Part shown: piece after piece, positions 56,225 to 64,000 of the stretch
Numbering within the stretch: position 1 is the stretch's first letter
How the letters are laid out: every line of letters starts with the position of its first letter
Source: Lenzites betulinus
Taxonomy: Eukaryota > Basidiomycota > Agaricomycetes > Polyporales > Polyporaceae
DNA length: 64,000 nucleotides
Assembly (NCBI GenBank): GCA_022264855.1
Contig: JABYQU010000009.1
Coordinates: forward strand, 806,001-870,000
Direction of reading: 5' to 3'
Program-made: the position numbers and the translations under genes
Notes under the pieces: generated by a model
Told to the model about the DNA's origin: nothing
The model's input: the letters and a program-made list of their open reading frames with translations, nothing else
The model's database searches: none

Positions 56225-56377
56225 CTCAGCGCCACCGCCGATCGATTACGTCACTGAGCTTGACGTGCAAAGCCGCGCGGCTGGCACGCCTCTACTGAAC
56301 TCTCGATCCCTCCCCGGGCCTTGTTCGCTTTACCTAGATCGTCAGTCTGCCCCACATCACACCGACCTGTGTTCGGG

Positions 56378-56786
56378 ATGAACACACCACAAACGATGGC
56401 AAGTCTGGGCCCGGCGCGCACGTACGGAGAGCGTGACTGAACGGACTGACGTGGGGCAGCTGCTGGGGTGGGGGAGCCTGATCGTCGCGGCGGGCGCGAG
56501 CTACTACTACGCGCGCAAGTCGATCAACGAGCGGCGGGTGATGCAGGAGGCGCGGGGACAGCGGCCGTCGGAGAAGCTTGATTGTGAGTGAACAGCGCCA
56601 GCCTCAGCCCGCGTCTCACCCTGACATGACACAGGGCGTTCCAGAATCGAGCAGGACGAGAAGCCCAAGGCGGGCTTGGGCCCCGCCGCCGCTGCGCCCA
56701 GTCCCGCGGCCGACGCGCCGAGCTCCGTGTCTGCCACCGCGACTGCTGTCGACCCTCGGGGCTCGGGCAACCCGGCACCGTCGTGA
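56378..56786 (+). CDS. Small single-helix membrane protein (paralogue 3)
   Basis: Exons 56378..56398, 56460..56583 and 56635..56786 encode 98 residues. After a seven-residue first exon comes a single helix (about residues 8-24, LLGWGSLIVAAGASYYY), then a basic stretch (ARKSINERR) and Trp49 whose codon is split by the second intron as T then GG. This is the same position and phase as in the genes at 42003 and 43484. The tail is Ala/Pro/Ser-rich (GPAAAAPSPAADAPSS). The first intron uses a GC-AG boundary (ATG then GCAAGT); the alternative GT donor gives a stop. The short N terminus, one helix and basic cytosolic or matrix side suggest a membrane-anchored accessory subunit, but no family is recognised. 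The position next to initiator tRNA-Met carries no functional meaning that I can see. Confidence 0.65.
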
Positions 56787-57321
56787 CATCCTCGTAGCAA
56801 ACCTCTTGTCGACTTTACCAAGCTGTGCCTCGAAGGAATGCGACCACATTTTCACGACTACTCAGTGTTATCTGGCACTATCTGTTTGCATGTGTGGCGG
56901 CGCGGCAGCAGTAGGAGCACAGCGCCGTGTGCGCGCAGCTTCTGAGCGCGCTGCCGAGAGAGCTCTGGAGAGGAAGCAGCGCCGGATAAGGCAGGTGTAG
57001 TAGACGTCTGTGTTCTGCGCACCAGATCGCCCGTGACAGCACTTATTCCAGTGACGTGCACATTAATATTCCGCTCCTGACATTTCCCTTCACTTTGTCG
57101 TTTTCCAGATGTTCGCACCCGAGTTTCTCCATGTCCGTATCCCCGCTCCTCGCCTCGGCTCGAGCTTGTCCACCGACCCCCACCATCTCCTCGGCGCCGT
57201 ACGTAGCCTCGAGCACATCGTCCTCGTCTTTTTACTCATCGCGTCGTTTCCTCCAGACTCGCGACATACGATACACAGGGAGCCTCAGGCCACAACCACC
57301 GTCGCCGCCTACACTATCACG
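56787..57321. other. Intergenic: leader of long zinc-finger gene
   Basis: Pyrimidine-rich from 57050 with an acceptor-like TTTTCCAG just before an ATG at 57109. I treat 57109-57321 as 5'UTR because its translation looks like pyrimidine-tract read-through. A start at 57109 would add 71 residues. Confidence 0.45.
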
Positions 57322-60189
57322 ATGTCGTCAGAGATCGCCAATCAACGGGGGACCGAGGACACCAACGACATGGGACCCCCTTCCTACCCCCGAACCCGCT
57401 CCCAGACGAGGTCTCTACCCCATCTGAAGCGCAAAAGCTCAGACACAGCCAAGTCTCCCACGACTAGGCCCGCTAAAATCGCTCGGGCAGCCCCCATCGC
57501 GAGCGCCACGCCCTCTCAGGATTTCTCCCCAGAGGCCGTCGTGGATCCGACTGATAGCCTGTCTGTGGTAGCTACTGGTCGCACGATGTGGCCTCCCGAC
57601 GTTCCTCGCTCCATGCTGTTCACCTTCCGCGCAGGTCATGCTAGCCAGACGCATGACGGCGCCCACGGAACCTCCACCCTAGACGCGACACGGTCCCCCG
57701 ACACGCCTCAATATCCAGCCGAAGGTCCGGAGCCCATGTTCGACCACTCTTGGCGTATATCCTTCATAGAATCCGTGCATACACAGAGGCTTGTCCCCCT
57801 TCCCACGCCTGTCGACGCGAATCCCCATCGACCCCACTCCTCTGGTTCACTGCACGTCTCTGCGTATGTTGCGAAGCCGTCTAATCATGCTCCTGTCTCT
57901 CCGCTAAAATCGACGTCCACTGTCGGTGCCCTTCCGCCCCACGGTTCACGACGAGGTGGCAAGGTTGCTGACGAGAACATCTCTCCCTACGCCCGTCACG
58001 TAGAGCTGAGTCGTATTGAAGGCCCCAAGCAAACCCCGATCCGATTGCCTGCGGGGACCGAGTTCCTAGTACCGCTATCATCATCCGGAAGCTGGGCTCA
58101 CAATCGTTGCGGGGATACGCAGCCTTGCGTAGGTCCTCAGTCCCGGCTGTCTACCCCTTTCGTGGCGCCCGGAGACGGTTTCCCACAGATAACGCCCGGT
58201 GGGTATCACAATCGACAGCCCCATGTCCTCCGCCCGTCGCCATCAGCCTCGTCATTGACGTGGGTTCCTCCTGGTTTCGACACGAACGGACATCCTCCAT
58301 TCCTTCCCCCGTACCCCGTATCCTCTCTTGGACATACGTCACATTTCAACCCATCTATTCCCCTCTTAGGTATCACGCAGCACCCGCCACCCTCTTCTCA
58401 TCTTATGTCCGCACCTGCGTCTAGGGTTTTCCCAGTGCACCCCTCTCATCACATGCAGCATTTACCCACCTTCTCCTTACCTCCTCACCCTGGGGCGTTC
58501 CCTATTCACGGACGACCTTCGTATCCGCCTCCAGGACATCCTCCCGTCTACTTGCCTCCTCCACCATACACTCAGATCAATCCCGGGAGTTCGGGTACTA
58601 GCGACGGCCTTGGGCGGCACGCATCCGTTCATGCGCCTCATTCTCCCCATCTTCCGCTTTCCTACATGAACCCATCCGGTCTTTCTCTGCCCGCACTCCC
58701 TCCCCTGCCTCCTAAACTTCCCCTGTGGAAGCGAACTACTACTAACGGCGCTCCCTGGTCGATGTTCTACGAGTCCATCCAGCACGGAAAGGAGGTCGAG
58801 CACGGACGCGGGATGAGTGGGGCGTACACTCCTGCACGTACTGGCATCAATAGACAGGTCCAGCACAATCACCTCCAGGAGTCTGTGCGCTCCGCCAACA
58901 CGCGAGCAAGGAATCTAGGTGAAACGTACAAATGTCCGTTTTGTGCCCGGGTGTTTTCCCTTCCCAATGGGCTTGCGGTACACCGCAAGTGGCACTGGGG
59001 TGCGAGTGGCATTCTTCGGACGAAGGGTGAGTTTGCTTTTGTCATTCGTGTGGATGATCGCAACTGACGACGAACTCAGGTATCCGAAGTCGCAATGGCA
59101 GGACTGTCGAGCGCGCATTCCGTGACGCTCAGCACAGACGCGAAGAAGCTGCGAAGCGACAAGAGGAACAGGACTTCCCGGGTATTCCGATCTCGATCAG
59201 CGTTGCCTATTCCCCCACACTCCTTTCGTCAAGTCCTCGGTCGTCCAAGAAATCCTCAAGGGTGCGGACTGGCGGTTACATCACCGTGCCTACCACCCCC
59301 CAGTCGTCTTCTGATACGTTCACATCATTCTACCCGCCCCATTCGTTCGCGGGCGCGTCAGGCGTCCAGTCCGTCTCACACGCCGAGTTCCAGGGCCCCC
59401 ATGTTTTCCCGCAGTCCATAATCCCAGTGCCTGGCAGCATAACGCGCCCCTCGCTTCCGCATACTCCGGAGCTCCTGACGGACAGCGGATCAGTGAACAG
59501 CGCGAGCACCGGGCACGGCTCACCGACCTGGTCGGAGAACCTATTCGGGTGCGACGAAGATGCCGATGACATCGACGCCGAGGGAGAGATCGACGACGAA
59601 GACGATATGTTCGGAAGCCGCTTCGACGTCCCGGGCCATGTCACGAAACCCCACCCGGCGGCTGGCGCACACGACGCGTCGATCGCGTACTCCAGCTCAG
59701 CAGTGCGTGGGCCGGTTCATTGACCTTTCGCGTCGCGATATCGGCGTTGACATGCGGCTGTCGACGCAGGTGCGCACGTCTTCCCACTGTGACCGACCCT
59801 CTGCGAGTGCAAGCCCTATCCTCAACCTACGCGCCGATGAGGACACCTCAGCCGCCGGCTCCACTGTCCCTACTTTACTTCCTTTTGTTGGCCGACATCG
59901 CTCTATGTCCGTCCGCGTCCGCCCACAGTTTATCCACGCGCCGCGCCTGGCACCACTCAGGCTTCCTCCGGCCTTCTTCGATGAAGACGAGGAGGACGAT
60001 TGCGGCGAGCGATCTATGCCCGACCGTTTCGAGGGCGAAGATGACGACCCTTTCCTGGTGCACCCTGTTAGCGCCTTTATGGGCAACAACGTATTCGACG
60101 CCCTCGGTCTCGCGCCTCTGCATGATCTGCCGCTCCTCGAGACGCTCCCAGAGCTGGACGCCGCGTTCCAGGGCCTCGCCGTGTTCTAA
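57322..60189 (+). CDS. Large single-C2H2-finger protein
   Basis: Exons 57322..59026, 59080..59702 and 59770..60189 encode 915 residues. Only one finger is present, CPFCARVFSLPNGLAVHRKWH, near residue 540. It is preceded by a long Pro/Ser/His-rich disordered region (PPYTQINPGSSG, PPGHPPVYLPPPP). A basic stretch (RTVERAFRDAQHRREEAAKRQ) follows it, then an acidic segment (DEDADDIDAEGEIDDEDD), and an acidic Leu-rich C terminus (LPLLETLPELDAAFQGL) that could be an activation domain. This looks like a transcription regulator, but a lone finger usually needs partner contacts, so RNA or protein binding is possible. Introns are 53 and 67 nt. The chosen start is the ATG of MSSEIAN, and 57109 is an alternative. 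It is not obviously part of the 8.5-26.5 kb group. Confidence 0.72.
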
Positions 60190-60708
60190 TTCCTGTCCTC
60201 TTCATCGCTTCCGCCGTCCCCGATCCCTTCCTGTCTCCTTTCTGGCCCGCGCAGTTCTACTCGTTCCCGGTAATAGACGTATTATAATCTCTCCCGTTCC
60301 ATTCGAGTTCCATTCGCAAGTACTATAGCACGCATATATACACACATACATATTCACGTACCTCACAGCCGCACGGGCGGTATTATACTCGAGTATTAGT
60401 CGAGCGTACAGTCCTCTTGAAGCTTGAACTTGACGACGGGTCTTCGGCTCGGCGAACGGCAATGTATCCCCCATTAACCTCGCAATGTCCTCTTGTAGAA
60501 CATGTTTACGGTTTCGTTTAATGATGAGACAGCCTTTTGGACTGCCTAGGGGCATTTTGTTCAAGATGAAGATGCATGATGTACGTCACGGTATAGGAGG
60601 TTCGCTACATCTAAATATTGTGTGTACCCGCCGCACGAGCATGGTCCGTTGTGCGATCCCCCACGTCGCGGTGCGTCCGACGCGCACGCGCCGGTCCCGC
60701 CCTCGTCA
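60190..60708. other. Intergenic between convergent genes
   Basis: 3' flanks of the zinc-finger gene and the Ras gene. Contains an AT-rich stretch near 60290-60360. No gene recognised. Confidence 0.45.
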
Positions 60709-61726
60709 TCACAAGACGACGCAGCCCCCGCAACACCCTGCCATGTCGTCGTTCGCGTGCGCTGTGTCGCTGTACTGATATGCCCGGCCCGCTGGAGGGC
60801 CCACCTGTGTGACCGGGCGGCGGGTTTTCTGGCTCTGCGGGGGGCCGCGGGATGGCAAAAGCGAGTGCGAGGAGTTGTACCGCCGGATCTCGCGGACGAT
60901 CTCGCTGAACGCCTCGTCGACGTTGATCGGCGTCTTCGCGGACGTCTCGATGAACGGGCACCCGACGTCCCGCGCGAGGTCGCGCCCCTCTGCGGCCGCG
61001 CCGTCAGCGCCGCGCCCAAACGCGGAGATGGGGCCTCGGAGGGGAACGGGGAACGCACCGTCCATCCCGACCTGGCGCGCGTACTCGAGGTCGCACTTGT
61101 TCCCGACGAACACGACGGGGACGCGCTCCGCCTTCTTCAGGCGCAGGATGTGCTGGTGCAGGTTCCGCGCTTCGTCGAACGACGGGCGTGCGCTGATCGC
61201 GTACACGAGCAGGAAGCCCTCGCCCGTGCTGATGTAGTGCGCGCGCAGCGTGCTGTGCGGGGGGAAAACGTCCGTGCCAGTAAGCGTGAAGTTTGGAAAG
61301 GGACGGGACGGGAGGGGGGGTGCGCACTTGTATTCTTCCTGGCCGGCGGTGTCGAGCACGTCGAGCAGCGCGACCTCGTCTTCGATCACGCACTGCTTGC
61401 GGTACGAGTCTGGCGCAAGCAGGGGGAAGAGGGTCAGCGGGGCCGGATGCGTCGTCGTGCGCGCAGGGCCGGGGGTGTGCGCACCTTCTATGGTGGGGTC
61501 GTACTCGGTCACGAAGTGGCTCTGGAAGTACTGGATGGTGAGCGCGGACTTGCCGACGCCTGCGAGGGGTGCGCGTGAGTTTCCATCCGCAAAGTCGGTG
61601 TAGAGGAACTCACCACCGCTTCCGAGGACCACGACCTTGTATTCCCGCAGGAACTGGGCCTTTTTGCGTGTAAGTTCCGTACTACGGGAGCGTTGGGCTG
61701 ACGCCAGGTCTACGTACGCTGGCCAT
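60709..61726 (-). CDS. Ras-family small GTPase, divergent
   Basis: Membrane-anchored GTP switch of the Ras subfamily. Exons 61718..61726, 61614..61659, 61485..61559, 61328..61409, 61059..61252 and 60709..60989 give 228 residues. The P loop is GSGGVGKS (residues 16-23). The effector region has YDPTIEDSYRKQC, the standard fungal Ras form. Switch II reads [22 protein letters not shown] in place of the usual EEYGAMREQYMRTGEGF. Base-recognition motifs NKCD and ETSAK are intact. The C terminus has a CCGGC cluster and CaaX box CVVL (225-228), where Leu predicts geranylgeranylation. The first exon is only 9 nt (MAS). A possible last intron was rejected because splicing it removes the CaaX frame. Whether this is the main Ras or a specialised paralogue is unclear; the switch II changes favour a paralogue. 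Confidence 0.85.
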
Positions 61727-64000
61727 AGCTGTTTCGACGGGGAGAGGGTGAGAAGTTAGGTGCAGGCGGGCGGTATGACTTGGAGGGGAACTCAGAGGTC
61801 TTTCATTCGCGAGGCGCGGGTTAATTAAGGCAGGGCCATCTATATATGAGTGGGCTCTGATCTTGCTGTCGTTCGCACTGTGCCATGAACAAAGTTGGGA
61901 ACAGAGCCGTCGACCGTACTCAGCGCTTCGCAACTCTACGCTACCACGGGTCACAGCCACACGACGCTTCTTTCTCCCTACGGGCTCCGCGCAATGCACA
62001 ATTCTCCCGTATGTTGGAACCCTTTCATGACCACCTGCGTCTTATTGCACAAACAGCCTACCTGCTCACCATTACCGTATGTCTCCCATCCCCTCCTTTT
62101 TCGTTCCCCACAGTCCAGTAGTGTAACCTCGCCCCAAGCGCCTGTGTGCAGTAGAGGTGGCACCTTCGGCCGTGCCGGCCTGCGTGCCACTATAATCCTT
62201 GAATCTATCTATCTATCTATCTCCCTACGGGCGCATGATCTCGATGCTGAGCTTGCCAACGCACTGCGTGGTTTAACGCTTAAACTCGAGGGTGGATAGA
62301 CTTTGACGGCTCGAGGCCCTCGCTTGGTAAAGTATGTTTGCACTTGCGAAAGATACGGAGGGGGACGGACATTACACCGCATGACATCCAGCGTTCCTTG
62401 CATGTACCTCGGTTTCCCTGTTACATCACACTGAACCAATTGAAGCCATCCCCGGCCGCCAGTATGATGGCAGTATCACGATGCCATGATTCCGGCCCCG
62501 GGACCTCATGCTTCACTCATGTGGAGATATATCATTGGCGTAACGCCTACTTGCAAGCCCCGATGACCCGAGTCGCTCGGCTCCACAGTCATGGCTATGT
62601 AGTTATTTTTCTGTGTCTCCGGAAGTTATGGGTTCGGCCCCTTTCTCAGGTCGCGAAGCGTAAAGTTAAGCTGAACGATCTTGCGTCGAGAACTGAAGCG
62701 CACCGCTGATAGCTGCCCTTTCTTCTGACTTGATAGGACGCTCCTCTCTGCTACAGATATTCAGTAAATTATCTCAATGCTTGGAAGGGATGCCGACTCT
62801 GGGCTTACAGGCGAGGATCCCCATTTTATTAGCCTGCATGACTCAAACCTCTGGTCCTGCTTTCGATCATACGGAGAAAGCCCAAAGCTGCATTGCGTCT
62901 CGCTTCGGGGCCAGGAAAGCAAAGGTCACCACGGAGTACGTGGCGCGCTGAACGTTAGTACTGGGCACAACCGACTCACAATGTGTTCCCCTTCAAGTTT
63001 CCGTAAATCGCCCCATATCATCGGTCGTCTATCGACTTCGAACATGGCCGAGTCGATGCGCTGGAGTGAGCTCGTCAAGAGTCATATTTCACCGACCAGT
63101 GTCCCCCACGTTACGGTGCGAGTACATATGTCCCACGCTCACTGCACGGAGGACAAATGGACCACACGTTTTAAGCGTCGGTCCCGCTGGCAACTACCGC
63201 CGGTTTCCGCGTAGCCTAGAACCGGAGCCTTGAGGCAAAAAACCCTTCGCCCCTTCGAACGCATCACGTTGAGGGCCACTCCGCCTCCCCCGGAACGCGC
63301 CCAGAGATAGTCAGCATCATGTAGAACCACTTGAGCGGACAGCTGGGAGCACATACGCAAGATCCGCTCAAAGATGGACGTGGAGGCGTGGCGGCCCTGC
63401 CGGCGGGGCCATCGATTCTTTCAGAGATCACACCCGAATAGTTGTCCCTCTTGCGAAGTATCGAGGAGCGACCGTTTGACAATAGAATAAAGCTCGCCCT
63501 GGTGTCCAGCGGAATATTAGCAACGAATAATTATGAGAAGGTGGGAGTGCGTCCTTGGCAACCTGCCGTTACCCGTAGAATAACAGCGGATTCTGGGGTG
63601 CTTGTCTCGCGAGCTCTGAGATGTTCCGGAGTTCCCCTCCGACGTGTTGATTGTCCCTGCGACAACACATGATAACATATTGAACTCCGCGGGATCCAGG
63701 ATGCTACCCCCGTGAGAGGACGGGGGCGTGTGCGGCTTCGATTGCTCATGGCAGAGGACGGAGCGCGCGCCAAACACGGCGCAACAGAGCCTGGAGTGCG
63801 CGCGCGCCTGATCTGGCCGTGCTACTCACCTCCTTGCGTCCACCGCGTGTTCCCCTCGAGTCATTCTTCTCGCCCGTTCCGTCCACAGCGGTTCGCAGCG
63901 CGCTTTTGTCCGCCCAAGATGGCCCCAGTGCACAAAACGTCCGAGGACGCGATCGATAAGCCCGACCGGCGGCGGAGGGCGCCCCCGCATATAATCCTCC
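61727..64000. other. Intergenic to window end
   Basis: Contains an ATCT microsatellite (62203-62222) and scattered ORFs without motifs. At the very end a TATA-like CATATAATCC (about 63987-63996) on the plus strand may belong to a gene beyond the window. No gene recognised. Confidence 0.4.
62203..62222. repeat. ATCT microsatellite, about five units
   Basis: Tetranucleotide ATCT run in non-coding DNA upstream of the minus-strand Ras gene. Confidence 0.9.

Noticed and set aside
55547..57321. Mating-type B locus
   Set aside because: A pheromone-like ORF is present, but there is no STE3-type receptor and no second pheromone gene in the window.
57109..57321. N-terminal extension of the large zinc-finger protein
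   Set aside because: The extra residues read like a translated pyrimidine-rich leader, and an acceptor-like site lies just before the upstream ATG. Kept only as an alternative start.
60561..60989. Alternative last exon of Ras after a 67-nt intron
   Set aside because: Splicing there shifts the frame and destroys the CCGGCVVL prenylation end, whereas the unspliced reading keeps it.
1..64000. CRISPR arrays, bacterial-type operons and intact transposons
   Set aside because: No regularly spaced repeats, no Shine-Dalgarno-type gene runs and no transposase, integrase or reverse transcriptase motifs were seen.

Overview
This is nuclear DNA of a filamentous basidiomycete, most likely an Agaricomycete of polypore type. 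The evidence is many very short GT-AG introns (about 43-90 nt), GC-rich coding sequence, a DUF6533 seven-helix protein, a mushroom-type sesquiterpene synthase, DUF4419 proteins, a small pheromone-like ORF, and intron-bearing eukaryotic tRNAs. I built exon models by hand from splice sites, frame and family motifs. Every model offered as intact closes in frame. I could not run any search, so family names rest on motifs I recognise.

Layout. 0-8 kb: sterol C24-methyltransferase ERG6 (-), then two tandem copies of a phosphatidylserine-decarboxylase-like gene (-) inside a duplicated block of about 3 kb. 8.5-26.5 kb: a dispersed group of five C2H2 zinc-finger genes, four of them small TATA-driven genes and one frameshifted. 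Interleaved with them are a damaged GNAT acetyltransferase, RAD52 (-) and a DUF6533 membrane protein (+). 27-33 kb: a GH51 alpha-L-arabinofuranosidase (-) diverging from a sugar transporter (+), which suggests an arabinose release-and-uptake pair. A decayed piece of the GH51 gene follows the transporter. 33-37.4 kb: two tandem DUF4419 genes (-). 38-41 kb: PWP2 (-), an SSU-processome WD40 protein. 42-44.3 kb: two small one-helix proteins (+), with a third relative at 56.4 kb. 46.1 kb: tRNA-Gln(UUG). 46.6-47.9 kb: sesquiterpene synthase (-). 50.5-54 kb: an MFS transporter with a very large central loop (+). 55.5 kb: pheromone-precursor-like ORF (+). 56.1 kb: initiator tRNA-Met. 57.3-60.2 kb: a 915-residue single-finger protein (+). 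60.7-61.7 kb: a Ras-type GTPase (-). The remainder is AT-richer intergenic DNA in which I recognise no gene.

Themes. Housekeeping genes (ERG6, RAD52, PWP2, Ras, tRNAs) alternate with expanding accessory families (PSD-like, C2H2, DUF4419, one-helix proteins) that show local duplication and decay. Splicing is unusual: two 2-nt microexons in the DUF6533 gene, a 9-nt microexon supplying the first metal-binding residue of the terpene synthase, a 9-nt exon in the MFS gene, a 9-nt first exon in Ras, and two GC-AG introns. I found no CRISPR array, no intact transposon and no complete novel multi-gene system.
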